Source of the DNA: Corynebacterium jeikeium | GTDB lineage: Bacteria; Actinomycetota; Actinomycetes; Mycobacteriales; Mycobacteriaceae | Length of the DNA: 64,000 nucleotides | Direction: 5' to 3' | Assembly: GCF_028609885.1 (NCBI RefSeq) | Contig: NZ_CP063195.1 | Location: forward strand, 310,001-374,000 | Shown here: piece by piece, positions 50,791-59,561 of the stretch | Position numbering within the stretch: position 1 is the stretch's first letter | How the letters are laid out: each line of letters begins with the position of its first letter | Position numbers and translations under genes: made by a program | Notes under the pieces: generated by a model | The model's input: only the letters and a program-made list of their open reading frames with translations | Databases searched by the model: none | Told to the model about the DNA's origin: nothing

Positions 50791-51148
50791 CCGCATCGAG
50801 CTCATTGGCGTGGAGGCTTTCGGCCACCACGGCGTGTTTTCGGACGAAAAGAACACCGGCCAAAAGTTTATCGTGGACATGGTGGTGTGGACGGACTTCC
50901 GCGCCGCGGCGGATTCGGACTCGGTGGAAGACACGATCAACTACGTGCAGCTGGCCGACATCGCGGTGAACGCGGTCGAGGTGCAGGAGGGCCACGACCT
51001 GATCGAAACCCTGGCCTCGAACATCGCCGATCAGATTGCGGAGCTGGGCGGGGTGTACGCGGTGGAGGTCACGGTGCATAAGCCGCAAGCGCCGATCGCC
51101 CACCCGTTCGCCGACGTGCGGGTGGTGGCGCGGAGGTCCAAGCGATGA
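50783..51148 (+). CDS. folB: Dihydroneopterin aldolase
   Basis: Cleaves dihydroneopterin to hydroxymethyl-dihydropterin and glycolaldehyde. 121 residues with IELIGVEAFGHHGVF at the start, the substrate Glu region IETLASNIADQI and VEVTVHKPQAPI (catalytic Lys). Overlaps folP by eight bases and folK by four. Confidence 0.95.
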   Translation: MADRIELIGVEAFGHHGVFSDEKNTGQKFIVDMVVWTDFRAAADSDSVEDTINYVQLADIAVNAVEVQEGHDLIETLASNIADQIAELGGVYAVEVTVHKPQAPIAHPFADVRVVARRSKR

Positions 51149-51708
51149 TCACCGCCTTCTTGGGGATCGGCTCGAACATGCCCGGCGACGTGGGTAGCCC
51201 CACCGCGCAGATCGAACGCGCCTACGAGCTGCTGGCGATGCACCCGGACATCGAGATTGTGGAGAAGTCGCGGATCTTCGTCACCCCGCCGTGGGGTGGG
51301 GTGGAGCAGCAGGAGTTCCGCAACTCCGTGGTGGCCGTGCGCACGTCGCTGGACCCGCTCGCGCTGCTGCACCACTGCCAATTTGCCGAGGCCGTCGCGG
51401 GGCGGGAGCGCGAGGTCCGGTGGGGCCCGCGCACCGTCGATGTGGACATTCTTTTTTGTTTTGACGCCCAGTCCCAGCCCCTGCAGTCCCAGGGAAAGTG
51501 GGGGTTTGAGCTGGTTATTCCGCACCCCTACGCCCACGAGCGGGCGTTTGTGCTGGTACCGCTGAGTGACCTGCAGCTGGCCCGGGAACCCTGGTGTACC
51601 TTGGGCGGGCGAGGCATCCTGGAGTGGTTGGAAGATGTTGATCCGGCCGAGCGGGAGGCTATCGTCCCGGCGGATCGATCCGAACTATCGGACCCTGGCG
51701 AGAACTAA
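51145..51708 (+). CDS. folK: 2-amino-4-hydroxy-6-hydroxymethyl-dihydropteridine pyrophosphokinase
   Basis: HPPK activates the pterin for FolP. 187 residues: FLGIGSNMPGD, FRNSVVAVRTSL, the metal pair in RTVDVDILF, and IPHPYAHERAFVLVPLSDL, all in the canonical order. The spacer between VDILF and IPHP is longer than usual (FDAQSQPLQSQG). The ATG overlaps the folB stop (ATGA). Confidence 0.95.
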   Translation: MITAFLGIGSNMPGDVGSPTAQIERAYELLAMHPDIEIVEKSRIFVTPPWGGVEQQEFRNSVVAVRTSLDPLALLHHCQFAEAVAGREREVRWGPRTVDVDILFCFDAQSQPLQSQGKWGFELVIPHPYAHERAFVLVPLSDLQLAREPWCTLGGRGILEWLEDVDPAEREAIVPADRSELSDPGEN

Positions 51709-51732
51709 AGACGAGGGATAAAGAGGCAGCAC

Positions 51733-52227
51733 ATGAGCCCGCTGAAGCGCACGAAGATCTCCACGCTGGCTGTCGTGGCGATCGTGTGCGCCCTCATCGC
51801 CTGGGTCAGCACGCTGAGTTTCTATGGAAGCTTCCCGCCAATTAAGACCACCGGCTCCGTGCTGCTGTGGATCTTCGCAATCGTGTGCGCCGTGGCGGGC
51901 TGGATGATCCGCAAGCGCATCGGCAGCAGCAGCGGGGTGGGGATGGATCGCACACAGATGCAGCCGACGACGGTGGTTCAGTGGCTGGCGCTCGGCCAGG
52001 CCACGGCGTGGGCCGGGTCGGTGTTCCTGGGAGTGTTCGTCGGGGTGGGACTTTATGTTCTGCCGAACGCGGGGCATCTTATGGCCGCGGAGGCCGATGT
52101 GCCGGGCGTGATCGCCGGGGCTCTGGGGGCTTTGGCAGCCGTAGTGGCCGGGGTTTGGCTGGAACGCAGCTGCGAAGCGCCACCGCCGGATGCGCCATTA
52201 ACGCCCAACGGGCTCGACGTTGGGTAG
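51733..52227 (+). CDS. DUF3180 membrane protein
   Basis: 164 residues with four hydrophobic helices, near 12-28, 40-57, 84-106 and 120-142; the family regularly follows folK in actinobacteria. The conserved part TVVQWLALGQATAWAG lies at the third helix. No enzyme motif is seen; function unknown. Its TAG stop is part of the likely -10 box of the next gene. Confidence 0.86.
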   Translation: MSPLKRTKISTLAVVAIVCALIAWVSTLSFYGSFPPIKTTGSVLLWIFAIVCAVAGWMIRKRIGSSSGVGMDRTQMQPTTVVQWLALGQATAWAGSVFLGVFVGVGLYVLPNAGHLMAAEADVPGVIAGALGALAAVVAGVWLERSCEAPPPDAPLTPNGLDVG

Positions 52228-52230
52228 TGT
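52225..52230 (+). promoter_or_regulatory. -10 box overlapping the DUF3180 stop codon
   Basis: TAGTGT, whose first three bases are the DUF3180 stop, ends seven bases before the ATG at 52238, giving the next gene a leaderless promoter of its own. Confidence 0.5.
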
Positions 52231-52237
52231 GTTGTCC

Positions 52238-53329
52238 ATGAGCTTCCAGCAGTCTCCTAAGCCACAACAGTCTCACCAGCCGCAGTCGCAGCCCTTCGAT
52301 GGGCACCAGTCCCCGGAATCCCTGGGATACGATGACGACTCCGCCCGTCAGGGCTCCAACTTCCAGGGCTCCGACTTCCAGGGATCTTCTGTGGTTTCCA
52401 ACGAGCCTTCGGGACTCTCTCGCTTCCTGATGTTTGGCCTGGTGGTCCTGGCGCTGCTGGCCAGCGTGCTGATGCTGTTCATGGATTCCGATGGCTGGTT
52501 GAAGGTGGCCCTTATTGCTGCCCTCTGGGCTGCCTTCTTCGGCGTGGTGTTGGTGCTGCGATACTCGGGTGCTTTGAAGCTGGCGCGCGAGCAGGCCGAG
52601 AACCAGGAGAGCTACTTCCAGTCGCAGTTGGAGCACGAGCGCGCACAGCTGGAAAAGCGCGAGGCTGCGACGCAGGCAAAGTACGCGGCGGAGGCCAAGA
52701 AGTCCCAGGACCAGCGGGATAAGCACCTGGCGGAGCTGCGTGCGGAGCTGGCTCACATGCGTAAGCAGCTCTCGGAGCTGACCGGCGAGGACTTCGACGA
52801 GGGCGAGCAGCGTGCGGTGCGCGCGACCGCAGAGCGAGTTCGCGAGTTGGGGCACAGCACCGGCGAGCAAACGCCTCAAGCCGCAGGACGCCCGGCGGGC
52901 CAGCAGGAGGCGCAGCCGCACAAGGCACAGCACCGCAGTAAGCCGAAGTTCAACACCGGCACTTTCGCTGCGGTGAACTGGACCGGCCAGGATTCCGAGG
53001 AGACCTCCCAGCTGCCGCTGGTCGTGGACACCACCGCGATGGACGAGGCCAAGCGCGCTAAGGCCGCAGGGTCCAAGGTTGCCCAGCCGAAGCCCGCGCA
53101 GAAGCGCCGCGCCCAGATGCCGAGCGCGGAGGCCGTTCGCCCCGGCCGTGCCCGTGCCGGCGCCGCCCAGGAAGCTGGCGCCCAGGAAGCTGACGCGAAG
53201 CAGGCTGAGCAGGCAAAGGAGCAGGCTGGGTCGACGGGAACCACCCACGGTCGCCGTCGCGCAGACGAGGTAGAAAACGGCCTCACGGTCGCAGAGCTGA
53301 TGCAGCGCTTCAAGAATCGAGAGAAGTAA
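52238..53329 (+). CDS. DUF6779 membrane protein with coiled coil
   Basis: 363 residues: Gln/Ser-rich N-terminus with the repeat SNFQGSDFQGS, two adjacent transmembrane helices (about residues 62-80 and 88-106), a charged coiled coil (~110-200), then an Ala/Gln/Lys-rich disordered tail. This fits actinobacterial DUF6779. Function unknown; single-pass or hairpin membrane proteins with coiled coils often act as scaffolds. The ATG at 52238 is leaderless; six extra upstream codons are possible. Confidence 0.78.
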   Translation: MSFQQSPKPQQSHQPQSQPFDGHQSPESLGYDDDSARQGSNFQGSDFQGSSVVSNEPSGLSRFLMFGLVVLALLASVLMLFMDSDGWLKVALIAALWAAFFGVVLVLRYSGALKLAREQAENQESYFQSQLEHERAQLEKREAATQAKYAAEAKKSQDQRDKHLAELRAELAHMRKQLSELTGEDFDEGEQRAVRATAERVRELGHSTGEQTPQAAGRPAGQQEAQPHKAQHRSKPKFNTGTFAAVNWTGQDSEETSQLPLVVDTTAMDEAKRAKAAGSKVAQPKPAQKRRAQMPSAEAVRPGRARAGAAQEAGAQEADAKQAEQAKEQAGSTGTTHGRRRADEVENGLTVAELMQRFKNREK

Positions 53330-53338
53330 CAACCACCT

Positions 53339-54244
53339 GTGACAGGCCCGGAAACTAACTCGGACATTCAACAGCCACGCCTCTCTGTCGGCATCATCTC
53401 CGCCGGGAAAGTAGGCGTGGCTCTGGCGGAGGCCTTCGCACGCGCCGGTCACCACGTGCATGGCATCTATGCACATTCGGCACGTTCGGAAGAGTTGGCG
53501 TCCCAAAGAATCCCGAACATCCCCCGCATCAACCTAGACAGCACCGCCCATGCCGCGCTCGTGGTGCTGGCGGTGCCGGATCCGAAGCTTCCCGAAGTCG
53601 TAGAAGAAGTTGCGCAGCACACGCGCGATGGGCAGATCGTGGCGCACGTCTCCGGGGCGTTTGGTTGTGAGATCCTGCAGCCGATCACTGATACCGGCGC
53701 GCTGCCGCTGGCCCTGCACCCGGCGATGACCTTCACCGGAACCCCCGTCGATAGCGAGCGGCTTGACGGCTGCGCATGGGGGGTGACCAGCGATTCCGAG
53801 GTCGGTGATGTGGTCGCGCAAACACTCGTGGCCAGCCTGGGAGGGGTCCCCGTTGCCATCCCCGAACACCACCGGGCGGCCTATCACGCGGCGATGGCGC
53901 ACGCGGCCAACCACCTGGTGACCCTTCTTACGGACGCCCAAGAGATCCTGGACCGCGTGATGGAAGCGCCAGGGGAGAGCCCCGACAGTGCCCTGCTGCT
54001 GCGCCGCATCGCCCACGCCGCGGTGGATAACGCGCTGGAAAAGCGGATGGACGGGCTGACCGGTCCGGTGGCCCGTGACGACGCAGAGGCCGTGATGCGC
54101 CATCGCGCAGCGCTGCGGGAGCTGGGGGACGGGACAGATTCAGCCGAGGAAGGTCCAGCCGAGGCCGCCTACACCGCGATGGCTCGCCGCACCGCACTTA
54201 AAGCGGGGGCTATTGAGGTCGAAAGACTGCTGGATCTAGAGTAA
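53339..54244 (+). CDS. DUF2520 Rossmann-fold dehydrogenase-like protein
   Basis: 301 residues. N-terminal NAD(P) Rossmann part: LSVGIISAGKVGVALAEAF with GxxxxG, AALVVLAVPDPKLPEVV and VAHVSGAFG, and the HPAMTFTG loop. The C-terminal helical DUF2520 domain is like that of 6-phosphogluconate-dehydrogenase-type enzymes. Genes of this family are often next to panC, as here, so a pantothenate step such as ketopantoate reduction is possible but unproved. GTG start nine bases after the DUF6779 stop. Confidence 0.82.
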   Translation: MTGPETNSDIQQPRLSVGIISAGKVGVALAEAFARAGHHVHGIYAHSARSEELASQRIPNIPRINLDSTAHAALVVLAVPDPKLPEVVEEVAQHTRDGQIVAHVSGAFGCEILQPITDTGALPLALHPAMTFTGTPVDSERLDGCAWGVTSDSEVGDVVAQTLVASLGGVPVAIPEHHRAAYHAAMAHAANHLVTLLTDAQEILDRVMEAPGESPDSALLLRRIAHAAVDNALEKRMDGLTGPVARDDAEAVMRHRAALRELGDGTDSAEEGPAEAAYTAMARRTALKAGAIEVERLLDLE

Positions 54245-54249
54245 GAGCC

Positions 54250-55170
54250 ATGACGTTCACACCTGGCCAAGCAGAGGTTTTCACCGAAATCGAGAAGATC
54301 GGGCAGCTCACCCGCGCCATGCGCAAGGCAGGCCGCCCCGTGGCGCTGGTGCCCACGATGGGCGCGCTGCACGAGGGGCACCTCTCACTGGTGCAGGCCG
54401 CCCAGCAGATACCGGGCGCACTGGTTGTGGTCAGCATTTTCGTGAACCCCCTGCAGTTCGCCGAGGGGGAGGACCTGGATGCCTACCCCCGCACCCTCGA
54501 CGAGGACGTCGCGAAGCTAAAGGCCGCGGGCGTGGACGCGGTATTCGCCCCCAGCCCCCGCGAGATGTACCCCAACGGGCCGCGCACGACGATCCACCCG
54601 GGCGAGGCCGGACGGATCCTGGAGGGAGCCCACCGCCCGACCCACTTCGCGGGCGTGCTGACGGTCGTGAACAAGCTCTTCACCATCACGCATTGCGACC
54701 ATGCCTTCTTCGGTGAAAAGGATTACCAGCAGCTGTTGCTGATCCAGCAGATGGTCACGGATCTGAATATGGAGGTGCAGGTCCACGGCGTGCCGATCGT
54801 GCGCGAGGCCGATGGCCTGGCGAAATCCTCCCGCAACGTTTACCTCTCCGACGAAGAGCGCGAGCTCGCCCTCACCCTGTCCGCCGCCCTAACCGCCGGC
54901 GCTTTCGTGGCCGAGCAGGGGCCTGCGGCGGTTCTGCAGACTGCCGGATCTATTTTGGACGCCGCCTCGGGCGTGGAAGTCGACTATCTTGAGCTGCGCG
55001 GTACGGACCTTTCCGATACCCCGGAGGACGGCGAAGCCCGCCTGCTGGTGGCGGCGCGCGTTGGGACCACGCGCCTGATCGACAATGTGGGCGTGCCGCT
55101 GGGGACAGGCTTTAAAGGTCTGGACGAAGGCGGCGAAGGCAGTGCACCCGCCGAAAACGCAGGTGAGTAG
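54250..55170 (+). CDS. panC: Pantothenate synthetase
   Basis: Condenses pantoate and beta-alanine with ATP. 306 residues with VPTMGALHEGHLSLV (ATP HIGH-like), SIFVNPLQF (pantoate site), FFGEKDYQQL and SSRNVYLS. All nucleotidyltransferase motifs are intact. panD, which makes beta-alanine, is about 5.8 kb downstream; panB is not in the window. Confidence 0.95.
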   Translation: MTFTPGQAEVFTEIEKIGQLTRAMRKAGRPVALVPTMGALHEGHLSLVQAAQQIPGALVVVSIFVNPLQFAEGEDLDAYPRTLDEDVAKLKAAGVDAVFAPSPREMYPNGPRTTIHPGEAGRILEGAHRPTHFAGVLTVVNKLFTITHCDHAFFGEKDYQQLLLIQQMVTDLNMEVQVHGVPIVREADGLAKSSRNVYLSDEERELALTLSAALTAGAFVAEQGPAAVLQTAGSILDAASGVEVDYLELRGTDLSDTPEDGEARLLVAARVGTTRLIDNVGVPLGTGFKGLDEGGEGSAPAENAGE

Positions 55171-55174
55171 AACA

Positions 55175-56143
55175 ATGAGCGACGAGCTAGACAACCTGAA
55201 GCGACACTCGCACCCCTTCGTGGACATCTCCGCAGGGGAGTACCGCGCCAGCATCTCCACCTTCGGCGGCGGGCTGCGCAGCCTGGAATACTCCGGCAAG
55301 CCGCTGGTGGTTTCTTACCCTGAGGGCGCCTACCCGCCGCTGTCCTCCGGCATCATCTTGGCACCGTGGCCGAACCGAACCGCCGACGGGGTCTTCGCCC
55401 ACGATGGTGTGCTGCACCGCCTGGACATTACCGAGCCGGCCCGCGCCACCGCGATCCACGGGTTTGTGGGCCAGATGGCCTGGCACGTCGCTGACAAAGC
55501 CGAGGATTTCGTGGCGCTGGAGCTATCCACAGGCCTGCGTCAGGGGTGGCCGTGGCCGCTACGCATGCGGGTGACGTGGTCCCTCGACGCGAAGGAAGGA
55601 TTGCGTGCCTCCTTCGACGTCCGCAACGAGGCCGATGCTTCCTGCCCCTTCGGACTGGGCTGGCACCCATACCTGAGCGCCCTGGGAGCCCCGCTTGATG
55701 ATTGCGTGTTGCACCTGCCTGTCGGCACGAACTTGCCTCTGGATTCCGTGCGTAACCTGCCCGCCGGCCCGGAGTTCCCAGCTCGCCGGGTGCTACCAGA
55801 TGTAGAAGTCGGCCAGCGCATGGCCGGGGTGTGGCTGGATCACTGCTTTGGTGAGATCAGCGCGCAGGAGGAGACGCTGGCGGAGGCGCGACTGTTAAAC
55901 CCTGACGGCGAGGGCGTGCGTCTATGGGTAGGCGAGGGCTTCAATTGGTTCCAGGTGTTCACTGCCGACCCGGCCCGCCGCGAGGGCTACCCCGGCGTGG
56001 GGCGGGCCCTAGCCGTCGAGCCGATGACGTGCCCGCCGGATGCTCTACGCTCCGGTAGGGACCTCATTCGCCTGAATGCGGGTGAAGAGCGCAGCTTCGA
56101 GTGTGGAATTTCTCTTGCTTCGAGTGAGGGCGTCACAACTTAG
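55175..56143 (+). CDS. Aldose 1-epimerase family protein
   Basis: 322 residues from ATG 55175, just after the panC stop. Visible features: ISTFGGGLRSLEYSG, ILAPWPNRTADG (conserved Arg), ATAIHGFVG (His), GLGWHPYL and AVEPMTCPPDA (catalytic Glu). These fit GalM-like epimerases that interconvert sugar anomers. With the symporter, galT and galK downstream it would feed alpha-galactose to GalK, but the family also includes hexose-6-phosphate epimerases. 160 bases separate it from the symporter. Confidence 0.85.
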   Translation: MSDELDNLKRHSHPFVDISAGEYRASISTFGGGLRSLEYSGKPLVVSYPEGAYPPLSSGIILAPWPNRTADGVFAHDGVLHRLDITEPARATAIHGFVGQMAWHVADKAEDFVALELSTGLRQGWPWPLRMRVTWSLDAKEGLRASFDVRNEADASCPFGLGWHPYLSALGAPLDDCVLHLPVGTNLPLDSVRNLPAGPEFPARRVLPDVEVGQRMAGVWLDHCFGEISAQEETLAEARLLNPDGEGVRLWVGEGFNWFQVFTADPARREGYPGVGRALAVEPMTCPPDALRSGRDLIRLNAGEERSFECGISLASSEGVTT

Positions 56144-56196
56144 AAGAAGTACGTCTGAGAATAGAAAAAAATTTCCGTTAGTGCACGCCGCGGCGT

Positions 56197-56302
56197 TAGA
56201 ATTGAAACGCATTAAAAGCCAATAGTTCTCGTCGCTGGTAGTTGAAAAATAAGACGATTGGCACCTGGGACGGGAACATGACGTTCCTGGAGGTTCGCAG
56301 CT
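56197..56302 (+). promoter_or_regulatory. Promoter and structured leader of the symporter gene
   Basis: TAGAAT at 56197-56202 is a good -10 box about 100 bases before the ATG. In the leader GCCAAT and CGTC pair with GACGATTGGC (ending near 56262), and a small hairpin GGAAC-ATGAC-GTTCC (about 56272-56287) precedes the ribosome site TGGAGG. Confidence 0.5.
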
Positions 56303-57958
56303 ATGACAGCTGAAGGACTACGCCTGGACGCAAGCTGGGTAGACTACGCGCTGGTCGCCCTATACTTCGCGTTCGTCCTGGGCATCGGTTGGGCCGCAAA
56401 GTCCAAAGTGTCCAGCTCAATCGACTTCTTCCTCTCCGGCCGCTCGCTACCCGCATGGGTGACGGGCCTGGCCTTCATCTCCGCCAACCTGGGCGCCGTA
56501 GAAATCGTGGGCCACTCGGCCAACGGCGTGCAGTATGGCTTCGAAACCATGCACTATTTCTGGATCGGCGCGATCCCAGCAATGGTGTTCCTCGGCATCG
56601 TGATGATGCCCTTCTACTACGGTTCTAAGGTGCGTTCCGTGCCGGAGTTCATGCTCCGCCGCTTCGGCAAGGGCGCACACCTGGTCAACGGCCTCTCCTT
56701 CGCCGTAGCCCAGCTGCTGATTGCCGGCGTGAACCTGCTGCTGTTGGCCAAGGTGGTTAACTCCCTGCTCGGCTGGCCGCTGTGGGTCACGCTGGTGGTG
56801 GCCGCGGCAATCGTGCTGTCGTACATCACCCTCGGTGGCCTTTCCGCCGCCATTTACAACGAGGTGCTGCAGTTCTTCGTGATCATCGCGGCCCTGCTGC
56901 CGCTGACGATGATTGGCCTGCACCAAGTCGGCGGCTGGTCCGGCCTGCAGGAGAAGGTCGCGGACCCGTCGCACTTCCACACCTGGCCGGGTACTGAAAT
57001 CTCGGGCTTCGACAATCCGATCGTCTCCGCCATCGGCCTGGTCTTCGGCCTGGGCTTCGTGCTGTCCTTCGGTTACTGGACCACCAACTTCGTGGAGGTG
57101 CAGCGCTCCATGGCAGCCGATTCGCTGTCGTCTGCACGCAAGACCCCGATCATCGGTGCGTTCCCGAAGATGTTCATCCCGTTCCTGGTGGTCATCCCGG
57201 GCATGGTTGCAGGTGCAACCGTCACCCCGATCATGGATGGTTCTGCCGAGCCGAACGACGCGATCTTGTACCTGATGCGTGACCTGCTGCCGAACGGCCT
57301 GCTGGGCGTGGCTATCGCAGGTCTGCTGGCCGCGTTCATGGCCGGCATGGCGGCTAACATTTCCGCCTTCAACACCGTGTTCTCCTACGACATTTGGGAG
57401 TCCTACATCGTCAAGGATCGCGACGACGAGTACTACCTCAAGGTCGGCCGTATCGCGACCGTCGGCGCCACCGTCATTGCCGTGTTCACCGCCCTGCTGG
57501 CCTCCAACTTCGGCAACATCATGGACTACCTGCAGACGCTGTTCGGCTTCTTCAACGCGCCGCTGTTCGCCACCTTCATCCTGGGTATGTTCTGGAAGCG
57601 CATGACGCCCACCGCAGGTTGGGTGGGCCTCGTTTCCGGTACGGGTGTGGCAATCGTCTACTGGGCTGTGGCCACCTTCGGCAGCACCGACGCAACCTTC
57701 TTCAACCTGCCGGGTCAGGGTACGGCCTTCGTTGCCGCCTCCCTGGCGTTCGTCACGGACATCATCGTCTCCGTCCTGGTCTCCCTGGTCACCGAGCCGA
57801 AGCCGGACGAGGAGCTGGTGGGCTTCGTCAAGTCCGTCACCCCGAAGGAAAACCTCACGGACGCCGCCGAGGCCACCCTGCCGTGGTACCGCCGCACCGT
57901 CCCGCTGGGCATCCTCTGTCTGGCAATGGTGCTCGTCCTCAACATCGTGTTCGCCTAA
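56303..57958 (+). CDS. Sodium/solute symporter (SSS family), putative sugar transporter
   Basis: 551 residues with about 13-14 helices. SSS features: FFLSGRSLPAWVTGLAFISANLGA in helix 1 (Na+ site region), GSKVRSVPEFMLRRFG, and AAFMAGMAANISAFNTVFSYD, which matches the signature loop of SglT-type sugar symporters. Gene company (epimerase, galT, galK) points to galactose or a related sugar with Na+. Ribosome site TGGAGG. It is followed after 37 bases by a two-helix protein. Confidence 0.88.
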   Translation: MTAEGLRLDASWVDYALVALYFAFVLGIGWAAKSKVSSSIDFFLSGRSLPAWVTGLAFISANLGAVEIVGHSANGVQYGFETMHYFWIGAIPAMVFLGIVMMPFYYGSKVRSVPEFMLRRFGKGAHLVNGLSFAVAQLLIAGVNLLLLAKVVNSLLGWPLWVTLVVAAAIVLSYITLGGLSAAIYNEVLQFFVIIAALLPLTMIGLHQVGGWSGLQEKVADPSHFHTWPGTEISGFDNPIVSAIGLVFGLGFVLSFGYWTTNFVEVQRSMAADSLSSARKTPIIGAFPKMFIPFLVVIPGMVAGATVTPIMDGSAEPNDAILYLMRDLLPNGLLGVAIAGLLAAFMAGMAANISAFNTVFSYDIWESYIVKDRDDEYYLKVGRIATVGATVIAVFTALLASNFGNIMDYLQTLFGFFNAPLFATFILGMFWKRMTPTAGWVGLVSGTGVAIVYWAVATFGSTDATFFNLPGQGTAFVAASLAFVTDIIVSVLVSLVTEPKPDEELVGFVKSVTPKENLTDAAEATLPWYRRTVPLGILCLAMVLVLNIVFA

Positions 57959-57995
57959 GAGCGCTTAAACTTTCAGAAAGGAGTGAACGGACACA

Positions 57996-58334
57996 ATGGC
58001 TAACAACACGGCTAAGAACACGGCTAAGAAAACCAAGCGTTCCCACATGGCCGGTGCTTTCGACATCCGCAACGTCATCGGCTCCCTCATGGGGCTGTAC
58101 GGACTTGTGCTTTTGATCAGTTACTTCCTGCTGGACCCGGGCATGGATGTGACCACCGGCGAGCCGAAGAACGAAACGTATAACCTGGTCTGCGGGCTTG
58201 CCATGGTCGTCGTGGCGGCGGTCTTCTTCCTGTGGACCAAGCTGGATCCGATCAAGATTGACGAAACAGTTGAAACTGCCGAGTCTGCAGATCCCGCCGA
58301 CTCCGCCGACTCACCGGCCTCGCAATCTAAGTAA
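57996..58334 (+). CDS. Small two-helix membrane protein linked to the symporter
   Basis: 112 residues: basic N-terminus with NTAKNTAKK repeat, helix one about 27-46 (VIGSLMGLYGLVLLISYFLL), a short extracytoplasmic loop, helix two about 64-81, and an acidic tail (ESADPADSADSP). GAAAGGAG precedes the ATG. Position directly after the symporter and before a terminator suggests a helper subunit, as seen with other SSS carriers that have small partners. No known domain recognised. Confidence 0.75.
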   Translation: MANNTAKNTAKKTKRSHMAGAFDIRNVIGSLMGLYGLVLLISYFLLDPGMDVTTGEPKNETYNLVCGLAMVVVAAVFFLWTKLDPIKIDETVETAESADPADSADSPASQSK

Positions 58335-58342
58335 CCACACTT

Positions 58343-58372
58343 GCCCGCCCCACCTGGAGGCGGGCATTTTTA
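58343..58372 (+). terminator. Intrinsic terminator between the symporter unit and galT
   Basis: GCCCGCC (58343-58349) and GGCGGGC (58359-58365) with a 9-base loop, followed by ATTTTT. It may let galT-galK be controlled apart or by read-through. Confidence 0.88.
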
Positions 58373-58409
58373 AACTAAGCACCATCCCCACCCAAGGACC
58401 TTTTAGGAA

Positions 58410-59561
58410 GTGATCCACGCTGTGCAGCACGAATTTAAAGTAACCCGAACCACGCTGGCGGACGGCCGCGAGCTGCTGTACTTCGACGACGAACCGGCTT
58501 ATGTTGTGGGGGAGAAACAGCGCGAGCTGCACGATTCCCGCGACCTGCCGCAGGCCACCACGGAATCCGAGATGCGCCAGGATCCCCTGACGGGCCAGTG
58601 GTACGTCTACGCTGCGCACCGCATGAACCGCACGTTCATGCCCCCGGCCAACGAGAACCCACTGGCTCCCACCAAGCCCGGCGAGCTGCCCACCGAGGTG
58701 CCCGCCGACGACTACGACGTGGTGGTCTTCGAGAACCGCTTCCCGTCCCTGTCGGTCCACATGGAGGTGTCGGAGGACTTCGCCACCAACGTCGACGGCC
58801 AGGAGCTATTTCCCCGCAAGCCCGCCATCGGCCGCTGCGAGGTCGTGTGCTTCACCCCGGACGTGAACTCCTCGTTTAGGGATCTGCCATACGAACGCGC
58901 CCGCACGGTCGTTGAGGCCTGGGCGCACCGCACCGCCGAGCTTTCCGCCATTGAGGGCATTCGCTACGTTTTCCCCTTCGAAAACCGCGGTAAGGAGATC
59001 GGCGTGACCCTGCAGCACCCGCACGGCCAGATCTACTCTTATCCTTTCGTCCCACCGCGCGCCGCCGAGGTGGCTGCACGCGCTCGGGCGTTTAGGGAGC
59101 AAACCGGAAAGGATCTTTTTGACGCCACCTTGTCCGCCGAAAAGGCATCCGGCACCCGCGTACTCTTGGCCGGTGAGCACTTCACGGCCTATGTTCCGGC
59201 GGCAGCGAAGTGGCCGGTGGAGGTCATCCTCATGGCTAACCGGGCGGTCCCGGATTTCGCGGCGCTGAGTGACGAGGAGAAGGACGAGCTGACCCGCTTC
59301 TACCTAGATCTGCTGGGCCGCATGGATCGCTTCTTCGAGGGCGTGGAGCGCACCCCCTACATCGCCGCCTGGAACCAGGCGCCGGTGGGGGAGGACCGGG
59401 AGAACGGTCGCCTGTACTTGCAGCTGTATTCGATGATGCGCTCCCCAGGCCGCATGAAGTTCTTGGCCGGTAGCGAGTCGGGCCAGGAGGCCTGGATCTC
59501 CGACACCACCCCGGAGAGGATCGCGGAGCGCTTCCGGGAGGTCGCCGACAATGCCAACTAA
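58410..59561 (+). CDS. galT: Galactose-1-phosphate uridylyltransferase
   Basis: Leloir enzyme exchanging UMP between UDP-glucose and galactose-1-phosphate. 383 residues; the HIT-like active site is QHPHGQIYSYPF with the nucleophilic second His, and metal or substrate motifs include VVVFENRFPSL and the late AAWNQAPV. GTG 58410 lies almost on AGGAAG, so GTG 58422 (11 bases after it) may be the true start. The end overlaps galK by 11 bases. Confidence 0.94.
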   Translation: MIHAVQHEFKVTRTTLADGRELLYFDDEPAYVVGEKQRELHDSRDLPQATTESEMRQDPLTGQWYVYAAHRMNRTFMPPANENPLAPTKPGELPTEVPADDYDVVVFENRFPSLSVHMEVSEDFATNVDGQELFPRKPAIGRCEVVCFTPDVNSSFRDLPYERARTVVEAWAHRTAELSAIEGIRYVFPFENRGKEIGVTLQHPHGQIYSYPFVPPRAAEVAARARAFREQTGKDLFDATLSAEKASGTRVLLAGEHFTAYVPAAAKWPVEVILMANRAVPDFAALSDEEKDELTRFYLDLLGRMDRFFEGVERTPYIAAWNQAPVGEDRENGRLYLQLYSMMRSPGRMKFLAGSESGQEAWISDTTPERIAERFREVADNAN

